From: Chromatiales bacterium
GTDB taxonomy: Bacteria > Pseudomonadota > Gammaproteobacteria > Steroidobacterales > GCA-2729495
Reading direction: 5' to 3'
NCBI GenBank assembly: GCA_016789845.1
Contig: JAEUQA010000062.1
Coordinates: 62,001-126,000 of the forward strand
Length of the DNA: 64,000 nt
Part shown: positions 42,484 through 51,985 of the stretch, in pieces
Layout: each line of letters opens with the position of its first letter
How positions within the stretch are numbered: the first letter of the stretch is position 1
Notes under the pieces: generated by a model
Told to the model about the DNA's origin: nothing
Database searches by the model: none
Seen by the model: only the letters and a program-made list of their open reading frames with translations
Made by a program: the position numbers and the translations under genes

Positions 42484-44139
42484 ATGCTAACTTGGCTGCG
42501 CGACTACCGTCCGGAGTGGCTGCGGCCCGACCTGCTGGCAGGCCTGATCACCGCGGCCGTCGTCATCCCCAAGGCCATGGCCTACGCTACCGTCGCCGGG
42601 CTCCCCGTGCAGGTGGGGCTGTACACGGCCTTCCTGCCGATGGTCATCTACGCGGTGCTGGGCTCGTCCCGGGTGCTGAGCGTGAGCACCACGACCACCA
42701 TTGCCATCCTCACCGGCGCGGCCCTCGCCGAGGTGGCGCCGGACGGCAACATGGCGGTGATCGTGCCTGCCCTGGCAACGCTGACGCTGCTGGTGGGCCT
42801 GCTGCTCGCGGTTGCCTCGGTGCTCCGGCTCGGCTTCCTGGCCAACTTCATCTCCGAGCCGGTGCTCGTCGGCTTCAAGGCCGGCATCGGGCTGGTGATC
42901 GTCGTGGACCAGCTGCCGAAGCTGTTCGGCGTGCACTTCGCCAAGGGCACCTTCGGGCAGAACCTCGTCGCCCTGATGCAGAGCCTGCCCGAAACCTCGG
43001 CCCCCACGCTGGCCGTGGCGCTGCTCACCATGGTGCTGCTGATCGGCATGGAGCGCGTCCTGCCGCGCCTGCCCGCGCCGCTGGTCGGCGTGGGCGCCGG
43101 CATCGCTGCCATGGGCCTGCTGGGTCTCGGCGCCCTGGGCGTCGAAGCCGTGGGCCAGATTCCGCGGGGCCTGCCCGGCCTGCAGCTGCCCGACCTGTCC
43201 CTGGCCGCCGCGCTGTGGCCCGCCGCAATGGGCATTGCCGTCATGAGCTTTACCGAGACGGTCGCAGTCGGCCGGGCGTTCGCCGCCCCGGGCGAGCCGC
43301 CCATGCAGCCCAACCGGGAGTTGCTGGCCACCGGGCTGGGCACGGCCGCCGGCGCACTGCTCGGCGCGATGCCGGCCGGCGGCGGCACGTCCCAGACGGC
43401 GGTAAACCGGCTCTCTGGCGCGCGCAGTCCGCTGGCGGGCCTCGTGACGGCCGGGGCGACGCTGCTCACCATGCTCCTGCTGGCGCCCGTCATCAGCCTG
43501 ATGCCCCAGGCCACGCTGGCGGCGGTGGTGATCGTGTATTCGGTGGGGCTCATCCAGCCCGCCGAGTTCCGCTCGATCCTCGCGGTGCGCCGCAACGAAT
43601 TCATCTGGGCACTGGCGGCCCTGGCGGGGGTCGTCGTGCTGGGTACCCTCAAGGGCATCCTGGTCGCCATCATCATCTCGCTGGTCGGCCTGGCCCAGCA
43701 GGTGTCGAACCCCCCGGTCTACGTGCTGGGGCGCAAGCGGGGCACCAATGCCTTCCGGCCGCTGTCCCCCGAGCATACGGACGACGACTCCTTTCCGGGC
43801 CTGCTGATGCTGCGCCTGACCGGCCGGCTGTTCTTTGCGAACGCGGAACGTGTGCGGGACAGGATCCGGCCGCTGGTCGAGGAGGCGAGGCCCCGGGTCG
43901 TGGCCCTCGACCTGAGCGGCGTGTTCGACGTGGAGTACACGGCGCTGAAGATGCTCACCGAGGCGGAGGTGAGCCAGCGGGAGCAGGGCATCGAGTTGTG
44001 GCTGGTGGGCCTGACCCCGGAGGTGCTCGCCCTCGTGCAGCGCTCGGCCCTTGGCCAGGCACTCGGGCAGGGCCGCATGTTCTTCAACCTGGAGCAGGCG
44101 GTCGCCCGGTACCAGGCGCTGCCGCCGGCTACCGGCTGA
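42484..44139 (+). CDS. SulP-family anion transporter with STAS domain
   Basis: 551 residues. About 14 membrane segments (15-400) with PKAMAYATVAGLPVQVGLYTA, the SulP signature near the N-terminus, and a C-terminal STAS domain (about 435-545) with VVALDLSGVFDVEYTAL, the conserved anti-sigma-antagonist-like loop. Family members carry sulfate, bicarbonate or dicarboxylates; a substrate cannot be fixed here. Its end overlaps the convergent TetR gene by 11 bases. Confidence 0.9.
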   Translation: MLTWLRDYRPEWLRPDLLAGLITAAVVIPKAMAYATVAGLPVQVGLYTAFLPMVIYAVLGSSRVLSVSTTTTIAILTGAALAEVAPDGNMAVIVPALATLTLLVGLLLAVASVLRLGFLANFISEPVLVGFKAGIGLVIVVDQLPKLFGVHFAKGTFGQNLVALMQSLPETSAPTLAVALLTMVLLIGMERVLPRLPAPLVGVGAGIAAMGLLGLGALGVEAVGQIPRGLPGLQLPDLSLAAALWPAAMGIAVMSFTETVAVGRAFAAPGEPPMQPNRELLATGLGTAAGALLGAMPAGGGTSQTAVNRLSGARSPLAGLVTAGATLLTMLLLAPVISLMPQATLAAVVIVYSVGLIQPAEFRSILAVRRNEFIWALAALAGVVVLGTLKGILVAIIISLVGLAQQVSNPPVYVLGRKRGTNAFRPLSPEHTDDDSFPGLLMLRLTGRLFFANAERVRDRIRPLVEEARPRVVALDLSGVFDVEYTALKMLTEAEVSQREQGIELWLVGLTPEVLALVQRSALGQALGQGRMFFNLEQAVARYQALPPATG

Positions 44140-44752
44140 CGAGGGCCATCGCCGTGGCCACCAGCAGGCGGCGCTGCTCGGCCGGGCCGCCCGCACCGGT
44201 GACGGCGCTACCCTTGCCGTGGGTGATCCAGGCGCCGAGGACCAGCGTCAGGAGGGCATAGGCCCGGCGCTGGCACTCGCGGGGGCCGAGGCGTGGCTGT
44301 ATTCCGCCGATCAGCCTGGCGTACTGCGCCACCAGCCAGCGGTACCACTCGTCCCGGCTCTGGCGGGGTGGCGGATGCCTGAGCCAGTACGCGGAACTCT
44401 CCAGCCAGAAAACCGTGTCCACGTTCTCCATGAATTCGAGGTGCCAGGCGATGCACTGCTCCAGCTGCTGCCCGGCCGGGAGCCCGCCGTCTTTCAGGAG
44501 CGCCGCCACCTGCGCGCGGAGCCAGCGGGTGGCGGCGACGAAGAACGCATCGAGCAGCTCGTCCCGGGTGCCGAAGTAATGGCGCAGGGCGGCCTGGGAA
44601 AGTTCCGCCCGCGCGGCAATGGCTTCCAGGGACGCGGCGTCGAGGCCCCGCGTGCCGGTGATCTCCCGCGTCGCCCGGAAGATGGCGAGCAGAGCCCGCC
44701 GGCCCTTGGGGGTGCGCCCCCGGGCGGCGAAATGCTCCTCAACCCGCTCCAT
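44129..44752 (-). CDS. TetR-family transcriptional regulator
   Basis: 207 residues from ATG 44752 (a GTG one codon upstream is possible). HTH region about 20-65: LEAIAARAELSQAALRHYFG followed by TRDELLDAF. The C-terminal ligand/dimer domain includes QLEQCIAWHLEFMEN and RAYALLTLVLGAW. It is divergent from the porin at 45047, and a symmetric GTAGCG-AA-CGCTAC site lies between them. Its last 11 bases overlap the SulP gene end. Confidence 0.9.
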   Translation of the reverse strand: MERVEEHFAARGRTPKGRRALLAIFRATREITGTRGLDAASLEAIAARAELSQAALRHYFGTRDELLDAFFVAATRWLRAQVAALLKDGGLPAGQQLEQCIAWHLEFMENVDTVFWLESSAYWLRHPPPRQSRDEWYRWLVAQYARLIGGIQPRLGPRECQRRAYALLTLVLGAWITHGKGSAVTGAGGPAEQRRLLVATAMALVSR

Positions 44753-44854
44753 CACGATGACGTCGTTCCGCTGCCGGTGACCGCCCGGCATTCTCGGTGG
44801 CCGGGGGGCGAATGGCAACAAAACCGCTTGATCGGAGGTTTCGCCCGGCGCATC

Positions 44855-44868
44855 GTAGCGAACGCTAC
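44855..44868. promoter_or_regulatory. Candidate TetR operator GTAGCG-AA-CGCTAC
   Basis: Six-base inverted arms with a two-base centre lie 103 bases upstream of the TetR start and 179 bases before the porin start, in their 294-base divergent gap. The rest of this gap holds the promoter candidate at 44944-44972 and no visible gene. TetR-family proteins normally bind such a site in their own divergent promoter. Confidence 0.5.
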
Positions 44869-44943
44869 CTGCACCCCATGAATCCGCGCACCTGCCGCCG
44901 TGGCGAGTGACCCGGAGTAGGTGTTTTCCACAGGCGGGGCCCG

Positions 44944-44972
44944 TTGACTCGGGGCGGCAGCGGGCGTGAAAT
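44944..44972 (+). promoter_or_regulatory. Possible sigma70-type promoter of the porin gene
   Basis: TTGACT (44944-44949), a 17-base spacer and TGAAAT (44967-44972) fit a housekeeping promoter reasonably well in a GC-rich genome. It lies 74 bases before the porin ATG, downstream of the candidate TetR operator. Support is by pattern only. Confidence 0.3.
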
Positions 44973-45046
44973 CCAGATGAGTCCGGGCGTCGGCGCTTGC
45001 TTGCGGCGCGCCGGTCAGTGGCCCAACATCCAACAGGAGTACGTGC

Positions 45047-46267
45047 ATGTTTCCTCCGGTCCGAACGACTCTGGTCAAGGCGATCGCGGGTGGCATTGCC
45101 CTGGCCGGGGCGCAGGCGCCTGCCTTCGCGGCGGAGGACGCAAAGTCCTTCGAGGTCTACGGTTTCGCCATGCTCGACTACATCCAGGACTTCAACCGGG
45201 TAAACCCGGACTGGGAGGATGCCCTGCGGCCGTCCCGCATTCCCACGGACGACGAGCAGTTTGGCGGCGACGGCCAGGCGAGCGTCAGCGCCAAGCAGTC
45301 GCGCTTCGGCGTCCGGGGCAGCGTGCCCACGGGCAAGGGGGCCCTCAAGGCCCGCCTCGAGATTGACCTGTTCGGCGTGGGTGAGGATGCCGGGCAGACG
45401 ACCATCCGCCTCCGCCACGCCTACGGCGAGTTCGGCCAGTTCCTGGCCGGCCAGACCCACTCGCTGTTCATGGACATCGACATCTTCCCAAACGTCATCG
45501 ACTACTGGGGTCCGACCGGCATGGTCTTCCTGCGCACGCCGCAGATCCGCTGGACGCCGGTGGCCAGCGACGGCCAGAGCTTCGCGATCGCCATCGAGCG
45601 GCCCGGCAACGACGTCGACCCGGGGCAGTACCGTACCGTGGGTGACATCGCCGAGGGGCTCCAGGCCGACGAGGAGTACCCGGACTTCACGGCCCAGTAC
45701 CGCATCAACCGGGACTGGGGCCATTTCCAGGCCGCCGGCATCCTCCGCAAGGTGGGCGTCGAGGTGATCGATGGCGGCGACGTCGTCTACCAGGACAACG
45801 ACCTGGGCTGGGGCATCGACCTCACCGGCGTCCTCAACGTGCTGGACCGGGACGCCATCCGCGCCGGGATCGTCTTTGGCGCGGGCATCGCCAGCTACAT
45901 GAACGACGGCGGCATGGATGCCGGCCCCGACCGCGCTCTGCTCCCGGACGGCTCCCTGCCGGGCGGGACCCAGGTGCAGGCCGTGGACCTCACGGGCGTC
46001 AGCCTGTACTACGACCACTGGTGGAATGACCAGTGGAGCAGTTCGGTCGGTTATTCCTTTACCGAAGTGGACAACACCGCCGGCCAGACGCCGGACACCT
46101 TCGAGAGGGGCTCCTACGCCTCCGGCAACCTGCTCTACTATCCGGTCAAGAACATGATGGTCGGGGCCGAGCTGCTCTGGGGTGAACGTGAAGACCTGGG
46201 CGGCGCCAGTGGCACCGACACCCGCCTCCAGGTCAGCTTCAAGTACGATTTCGGCTCGGCCCTGTGA
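45047..46267 (+). CDS. DcaP-like outer-membrane porin
   Basis: 406 residues. Signal peptide 1-28 (ending AFAA). The mature barrel starts KSFEVYGFAMLDYIQDF and has the DcaP-type segments SVSAKQSRFGVRG and YGEFGQFLAGQTHSLFMD, closing with LQVSFKYDFGSAL. DcaP porins admit dicarboxylates and other small anions. Placement just before the glutaminase, 29 bases apart, suggests it feeds amino or organic acids to the downstream enzymes. Probably controlled by the divergent TetR. Confidence 0.85.
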   Translation: MFPPVRTTLVKAIAGGIALAGAQAPAFAAEDAKSFEVYGFAMLDYIQDFNRVNPDWEDALRPSRIPTDDEQFGGDGQASVSAKQSRFGVRGSVPTGKGALKARLEIDLFGVGEDAGQTTIRLRHAYGEFGQFLAGQTHSLFMDIDIFPNVIDYWGPTGMVFLRTPQIRWTPVASDGQSFAIAIERPGNDVDPGQYRTVGDIAEGLQADEEYPDFTAQYRINRDWGHFQAAGILRKVGVEVIDGGDVVYQDNDLGWGIDLTGVLNVLDRDAIRAGIVFGAGIASYMNDGGMDAGPDRALLPDGSLPGGTQVQAVDLTGVSLYYDHWWNDQWSSSVGYSFTEVDNTAGQTPDTFERGSYASGNLLYYPVKNMMVGAELLWGEREDLGGASGTDTRLQVSFKYDFGSAL

Positions 46268-46296
46268 CGGGTGGTCCGGAACAGGGAGCGATCGCC

Positions 46297-47319
46297 ATGA
46301 AGCCAACGGTTGCACTGGCCGCCATGCTGGCCCTGGGCACCTTCGTCCTGGCGGGCGCGAATGCGGCGGAGCCCCGGCCAAAGGACTTCCAGCGGGTCGT
46401 GGATGCTGCCTACGCGAAGTACAAGGGCCTGCAGGAAGGCAAGAATGCCGACTACATCCCGATCCTCACCAGGACGCCCAGCGAGCTGTTCGGCGTAGTG
46501 ATCGCGACGAGGGACGGGAAGATCTACAGCGCCGGCGATGTGGATTACAAGTTCTCCATCCAGTCGGTGTCCAAGCCCTTCACGGCCGCGCTGGTGATGA
46601 CCCAGCAGGGGCCGAAGGTTCTGGACGAGAAGATCGGCGTGGAGCCCACGGGCCTGCCGTTCAATTCGCGGCTGGCACTCGAGATCTACAAGGACAAGCG
46701 CTCGGTGAATCCGCTGGTGAACGCGGGGGCCATCGCGGCCGTCAGCCTGGTGCAGGCAACATCCGAGCAGGACCGCTGGAACAAGATCCTGCAGAACATC
46801 AGCGACTTCGCCGGTAGCCCGGTGCCGCTCACCGTGCTCGAGGACGTGTACGAATCCGAGTACAGCACGGCCTTCGGCAACCGCGCCATCGCCAACCTGC
46901 TCTACAACTATGAGCGGCTCTACAGCGATCCGGAAGAGGCCATGCGGGTCTACACCCGGCAGTGCTCCATCGGGGTCAGCGCGAAGGATCTGGCCATCAT
47001 GGGCGCGACGCTGGCCAACCTGGGCGTCAACCCGCTCACGAAGAAGCGCGTGATGAACGCCAACGACGTGCCGGAGCTCCTGGCCATCATGGCCACGGCG
47101 GGCTTCTACGACGAGTCCGGCGAGTGGATGTACACGGCGGGCCTGCCGGCCAAGACCGGCGTGGGCGGCGGCATCGTCGCCGTCGTGCCCGGCCGGTTCG
47201 CCATCGCCGCGTTCTCGCCGCGGCTGAACGAGGCCGGCAACAGCGTGCGCTCGCTGAATGCCATCCGCGACATCGCCGGTGAACTCGGCGTCGGCGTGTT
47301 CGGCCCGAATCCGAACTGA
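46297..47319 (+). CDS. glsA: Periplasmic glutaminase A
   Basis: 340 residues. The beta-lactamase-like glutaminase fold with the active-site SVSK (Ser90, Lys93) in KFSIQSVSKPF, NAGAI and the late GLPAKTGVGGGI. It hydrolyses glutamine to glutamate and ammonia. Most family members are cytoplasmic, but this one begins with a clear signal peptide (1-24, MKPTVALAAMLALGTFVLAG), so ammonia would be released in the periplasm. ATG 46297 is preceded by AGGGAG. Parallel to the periplasmic asparaginase at 53744. Confidence 0.9.
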   Translation: MKPTVALAAMLALGTFVLAGANAAEPRPKDFQRVVDAAYAKYKGLQEGKNADYIPILTRTPSELFGVVIATRDGKIYSAGDVDYKFSIQSVSKPFTAALVMTQQGPKVLDEKIGVEPTGLPFNSRLALEIYKDKRSVNPLVNAGAIAAVSLVQATSEQDRWNKILQNISDFAGSPVPLTVLEDVYESEYSTAFGNRAIANLLYNYERLYSDPEEAMRVYTRQCSIGVSAKDLAIMGATLANLGVNPLTKKRVMNANDVPELLAIMATAGFYDESGEWMYTAGLPAKTGVGGGIVAVVPGRFAIAAFSPRLNEAGNSVRSLNAIRDIAGELGVGVFGPNPN

Positions 47320-47363
47320 TGCCGGCGCATGACGTGCATGAGATCCCGGTGACGTAAGAAAGC

Positions 47364-47380
47364 GGGGACCTTCGGGCCCC
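47364..47380 (+). terminator. GC-rich hairpin between glutaminase and decarboxylase genes
   Basis: GGGGACC (47364-47370) and GGGCCCC (47374-47380) can pair with one mismatch across TTC. No T run follows, so it is a weak terminator at best and may be a leader structure of the decarboxylase transcript. Confidence 0.25.
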
Positions 47381-47449
47381 GGCTTGCCCTTCGGGGAGCG
47401 GATGAACAACGGCGTGGAGCGCGAAGGCCACGCGGCAGGGACCTGCGCC

Positions 47450-50215
47450 ATGACCGACCCGCAAGCGACGACGACCATGCCGCCGAAGCAGGGCTTTTCC
47501 ATCCCCGACGTTCGCCACGACCAGTGGGCGCAGCTGGCCATTATTGCCAGGGCCTGGGCCGCCGCCGCGGCGCGCAGGGAGGACACAGGCAGGTACGTGG
47601 CCGATGCCCGCGCCGCGCTCGCGGACGTGGAGCCGCTGGAGACGTTCACCGCCTTCCCCGGGCTGCGCCTGATGCGCGTGCTGCGGGAGAGCCTGAAGGA
47701 GGGCGACGCCCAGGCTTTCGCCCACCAGGCCCAGCGGATCAATGCCGCCCTCTCTTCCGGCGCTTTCCGGCGCGAGGAGGGCTTCTGGGAGCCGGGGGAG
47801 GAAGCGGATGTCCAGGCCGCCGACTACCTGCCGCCCACCGCGGAGGCGGATGACAGGCACCGGCCCTACTTCGAGGTGCTGAGCGTCACCGTCACCGACC
47901 CCTCCCGCCACGAGCAGGCGCGCCAGGACATCCGGCGGCTGCGGCGGGTTGACGATCCCTTCGTCTACGAGCTCGTGCAGGTCGGCTGCTTCGAGGACGC
48001 CGTGGTTGCCGTCCTGGCGAATCCCGAGCTGCAGGCCGTGGTCATCGGCGACGGCTTCGGCTTCCGGTCCCAGCGCGAGTGGCCGGAGCTGCGCGACATG
48101 CTCGACCGTGCCATGCCCTTCAACCCGGACACGGTTGACGTTCGTGACTACGGGCTGAGGCTTGCCCGGACGCTGAAGCAGATCCGCCCGGAACTCGACG
48201 TCTACCTGCTCACCGAGCGGGGCGCCGAGACCGTTGCTGGCCGTCCCGAAGCAGCCTGGCTGCGCCGCATCTTCTACGGCGTCGAGGAACTCATGGAGCT
48301 GCACCTGTCCATCCTGGACGGGGTCGGCGACCGCTACGACACGCCGTACTTCAGCAACCTCAAGAAGTACAGCCAGAAGCCGGTCGGCACGTTCCACGCG
48401 CTGCCCGTGGCGCGGGGCAAGTCCGTGTTCCGTTCCCACTGGATCCGGGACATGGGGCACTTCTACGGCGTGAACCTGTTCCTGGCGGAGTCATCCGCGA
48501 CTACGGGCGGCCTCGACAGCCTCCTGGAGCCCACGGGCAACATCAAGCGGGCCCAGGAGATGGCGGCGCGGGCCTTCGGCGCGGACCGGGCCTACTTCGT
48601 CACCAACGGCACGTCCACGTCGAACAAGATCGTCCTGCAGGCGCTGCTCGCCCCGGGCGACATCGTGCTGATCGACCGCAACTGCCACAAGTCGCACCAC
48701 TACGCCATGGTGCTCTCGGGCGCCCAGCCCCTGTACCTCGAGGCCTACCCGATGACGGCCTTCTCGATGTACGGCGCCGTGCCGCTGCGCTCGATCAAGA
48801 AGGCGCTGCTCGCCCTCAAGGCCGAGGGCAAGCTGGACCGGGCGAAGCTGGTGGACCTCACCAACTGCACCTTCGACGGCCACATGTACCACCCCCAGCG
48901 CGTGATGGAGGAGTGCCTGGCCATCAAGCCGGACCTGGTGTTCCTCTGGGACGAGGCCTGGTTCGGCTTCGCGCGCTTCTCGCCGTTCCACCGCCTGCGG
49001 ACCTCCATGCACGCGGCCGCCACGCTGACCGAGCGGCTCCGCAGCCCCGAGTACCGGGCGGAGTACGCCGCGTTCCGCGCGCAGGCCGGCGAACTGGACC
49101 CGGCGAATCCCGCGCTGCTGGACATGCGCCTGTTGCCCGACCCGGACAAGGCCCGGATCCGCGTCTATGGCACCCAGTCCACCCACAAGTCCATGTCGGC
49201 GCTGCGCCAGGGCTCCATGGTCCTGGTGCATGACGAGGACTTCGGCGTCGTGCACGGCGCCTTCGAGGAGGCGTACTTCACGCACACGTCCACCTCGCCG
49301 AACCTCCAGATCATCGCGTCCCTGGACCTGGCGCGGCGCCAGATGGAACTGGAGGGCTACGAGCTGGTCATCCGGGCCACGGACCTGGCGCTGCGCATCC
49401 GCCGGCAGGTCAACAGCCACCCGCTGATCTCGAAGTACTTCCGGGTGCTCACGCCGGCGGAGATGGTGCCTGCCGAGTACCGGGAATCCGGCATCGCCGA
49501 CTACGGCTGGCCCCACGGCGGCCGCGCGCAGATCATCGACGCCTGGAACCGCGACGAGATCGCGCTGGACCCCACGCGCCTCACCCTCGTCTGCGGCACC
49601 GCCGGCTACGACGGCACCGCCTTCAAGGGCCTGCTCGCCGACCGCTATGACATCCAGATCAACAAGACCTCCCGCAACAGCATCCTGCTCCAGACCAACA
49701 TCAACAATACCCGCAGCGACGTCGCGCACATCGTCAAGGTGCTGGGCGACATCGCCCGGCAGATCGACGAGGACCTGCGCCAGGGCGGGGAGGCGGGCCG
49801 GGCCGAGTTCGCCGCCCGGGTGAAGTCGCTCATGGAGGACGTGCCTGACCTGCCGAACTTCAGCCGCTTCCACGCGGGCTTCCGGGACGACGCGAAGAGC
49901 GCGACCTCCGAGGGCCACATGCGCGAGGCGTTCTACACGGCCTACCGGCCGGAGAACTGCGAGCACATAAAGATCAACTCGAAGGAAATCGACCAGCGCG
50001 TGAAGAAGGGACCGGAACTCGTGGCCGCCGACTTCGTGATCCCGTACCCGCCCGGCTTCCCGATCATGGTGCCCGGGCAGGTGATCACCGCCGACACGCT
50101 CGAGTTCATGCGCAAGCTGGACGTCAAGGAGATCCACGGCTATCACGCCGCCCAGGGCCTGCGCCTGCTGCGGACCGACGCCCTGCCCGGGCGTCGCCGC
50201 CGGTCCAGCACCTAG
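47450..50215 (+). CDS. Orn/Lys/Arg-type PLP decarboxylase, long form
   Basis: 921 residues, longer than the usual 710-770. The PLP fold-type I domain has RNCHKSHHYAM, LVFLWDEAWFGF and the Schiff-base lysine near residue 580 in STHKSMSALRQGS. The N-terminal 230 residues hold a helical extension before the wing-like region. It would consume a cytoplasmic proton while decarboxylating a basic (or possibly other) amino acid, exchanged by an antiporter. Start ATG 47450 follows AGGGA; two upstream ATGs are possible. It lies between glutaminase and the AspT/AspD pair; the substrate is uncertain. Confidence 0.85.
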   Translation: MTDPQATTTMPPKQGFSIPDVRHDQWAQLAIIARAWAAAAARREDTGRYVADARAALADVEPLETFTAFPGLRLMRVLRESLKEGDAQAFAHQAQRINAALSSGAFRREEGFWEPGEEADVQAADYLPPTAEADDRHRPYFEVLSVTVTDPSRHEQARQDIRRLRRVDDPFVYELVQVGCFEDAVVAVLANPELQAVVIGDGFGFRSQREWPELRDMLDRAMPFNPDTVDVRDYGLRLARTLKQIRPELDVYLLTERGAETVAGRPEAAWLRRIFYGVEELMELHLSILDGVGDRYDTPYFSNLKKYSQKPVGTFHALPVARGKSVFRSHWIRDMGHFYGVNLFLAESSATTGGLDSLLEPTGNIKRAQEMAARAFGADRAYFVTNGTSTSNKIVLQALLAPGDIVLIDRNCHKSHHYAMVLSGAQPLYLEAYPMTAFSMYGAVPLRSIKKALLALKAEGKLDRAKLVDLTNCTFDGHMYHPQRVMEECLAIKPDLVFLWDEAWFGFARFSPFHRLRTSMHAAATLTERLRSPEYRAEYAAFRAQAGELDPANPALLDMRLLPDPDKARIRVYGTQSTHKSMSALRQGSMVLVHDEDFGVVHGAFEEAYFTHTSTSPNLQIIASLDLARRQMELEGYELVIRATDLALRIRRQVNSHPLISKYFRVLTPAEMVPAEYRESGIADYGWPHGGRAQIIDAWNRDEIALDPTRLTLVCGTAGYDGTAFKGLLADRYDIQINKTSRNSILLQTNINNTRSDVAHIVKVLGDIARQIDEDLRQGGEAGRAEFAARVKSLMEDVPDLPNFSRFHAGFRDDAKSATSEGHMREAFYTAYRPENCEHIKINSKEIDQRVKKGPELVAADFVIPYPPGFPIMVPGQVITADTLEFMRKLDVKEIHGYHAAQGLRLLRTDALPGRRRRSST

Positions 50216-50248
50216 TCCGGATCCGGTAGAGCAGGAGAGTAACGCGGC

Positions 50249-51964
50249 ATGTGGCAGTGGCTGGTAGAGACCCTCCGGACCTACCCGGAGATCGCGATCT
50301 TCCTGACCCTCGGGCTCGGGTTCTGGGTCGGCAAGCTCAGGGTGGGCTCCTTCAGCCTCGGCGTGGTGACCAGCACGCTGCTGGCGGGGGTGCTGGTGGG
50401 CCAGCTCGAGATCACGATCTCGGGCCACGTGAAGTCCACCTTCTTCCTCATGTTCTTGTTCGCGGTCGGCTACGGTGTCGGACCCCAGTTCTTCCGGGGG
50501 CTGAAGGGCGACGGCGTGCAGCAGGTGCTGTTCGCCATCCTGCAGTGCGTGGCGGTGCTCGCCACCGCGGTGGTCGTGGGCAGGTACCTGGGCTATGACG
50601 CCGGCGGGACCGCCGGCCTGCTGTCGGGGTCCAGCACTATCTCCGCCGTGCTCGGCGTTGCCACCGACAGCATCAACCAGCTCGGCATTGGGGCCGACGA
50701 GAAGAAGGCGATGCTCGACGCCATGCCGGTCGCCTATGCCGTTACCTACCTGTTCGGCACGGCCGGATCCGCGTGGATCCTGGCCACGCTGGGACCGAAG
50801 ATCCTGCGGGTCGACATCGCCGAGGAATGCCGCAAGTACGAGGCGGAGATGGGCGGGTCGCTGGGGGCCAACGAGGACCGGCTGACCCCCGCCACCCAGC
50901 TCGTGATGCGTGCCTATCGCCTCGGCGATTCGCCCTGGGTCGGGCGTACCGTGCGTGAGTTCGAAGCGAGCTTCGGCACCGCCACCGCGGATGGCCGGCC
51001 GATCCGGGTATTCGTCGAGCGCATGCGCCAGGACGGCCGGCTCATCGAGCCCACGCCCGAGACGCGCATCGGCAAGGACGCCGTGCTGGCGATCGCGGGC
51101 CGGCGCGAGATCGTGCTGTCTGGCGCCGACGCGATCGGCAAGGAGGTGGACGATCGCGAACTCCTGGACCTCGAGGTCATGATCCTCGACGTGGTGGTGA
51201 CGAACAAGGCACTGACCGGACGCCCGCTCATCGACGTGGTGCGCACCGATCTCCAGGACATCGGCCGCGGTGTCTTCGCGCGCAAGATCATCCGGTCGGG
51301 TGTCGAGATGCCGCTCCATGCCACCCTCGAGCTCGACCGCGGCGACACGATCACGCTGGTCGGTGCCCGCGCGGACGTCGAGCGGGCGGCAACTGCCTTT
51401 GGCTATGCGGACCGTGTGACCGAGGCGACCGACATGGTCGTCATGGGCGCGGGGATCGTACTTGGTGCCCTGCTGGGGGCGCTGACCTTCGAGGTCGGCG
51501 GCGTGCCGCTCAGCCTCAGCACCAGCGGCGGGGCGCTCATCGCGGGCCTCGTCTGCGGCTGGCTGCGCTCGGTCAACCGGACCTTCGGCCGCATCCCGGC
51601 CCCCGCGCTCTGGGTCTTCAACAACATCGGCCTGAACACCTTTATCGCGGTGGTGGGGATCAGCGCCGGACCGGGCTTCGTGGCGGGACTGAAGGCGCAG
51701 GGCCTGGAGCTGTTCATGGCCGGGCTCATCGTGACCACTGTCCCGCTGGTCATCGGTCTGCTGGCCGGGAAGTACATCTTCAGGATGAAGGCGCCGATCG
51801 TGCTCGGTGCCTGCGCAGGCGCGCGCACCACGACGGCGGCGCTGGGTGCCATCGAGGAAGCGGCCAAGAGCAAGGTGCCCGCGCTCGGCTACACGGTGAC
51901 GTACGCGGTGGGTAACGTGCTGCTGACGACGTGGGGCGTCATAGTCGTGCTCCTGATGAGCTGA
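50249..51964 (+). CDS. aspT: Aspartate:alanine antiporter family protein (AspT)
   Basis: 571 residues. Two membrane blocks (about 10-185 and 395-570) flank a cytoplasmic part with two TrkA_C-like (RCK_C) domains, the AAE exchanger layout. Conserved GSSTISAVLGVA and GACAGARTTTAALGAIEEAAK mark the two inverted repeats. Electrogenic import of aspartate(-) and export of alanine, coupled to decarboxylation, generates proton-motive force. It is followed after 21 bases by the aspartate decarboxylase, the classical partner. Confidence 0.92.
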   Translation: MWQWLVETLRTYPEIAIFLTLGLGFWVGKLRVGSFSLGVVTSTLLAGVLVGQLEITISGHVKSTFFLMFLFAVGYGVGPQFFRGLKGDGVQQVLFAILQCVAVLATAVVVGRYLGYDAGGTAGLLSGSSTISAVLGVATDSINQLGIGADEKKAMLDAMPVAYAVTYLFGTAGSAWILATLGPKILRVDIAEECRKYEAEMGGSLGANEDRLTPATQLVMRAYRLGDSPWVGRTVREFEASFGTATADGRPIRVFVERMRQDGRLIEPTPETRIGKDAVLAIAGRREIVLSGADAIGKEVDDRELLDLEVMILDVVVTNKALTGRPLIDVVRTDLQDIGRGVFARKIIRSGVEMPLHATLELDRGDTITLVGARADVERAATAFGYADRVTEATDMVVMGAGIVLGALLGALTFEVGGVPLSLSTSGGALIAGLVCGWLRSVNRTFGRIPAPALWVFNNIGLNTFIAVVGISAGPGFVAGLKAQGLELFMAGLIVTTVPLVIGLLAGKYIFRMKAPIVLGACAGARTTTAALGAIEEAAKSKVPALGYTVTYAVGNVLLTTWGVIVVLLMS

Positions 51965-51985
51965 AGCCGGTTCCCGGAGAGATAC

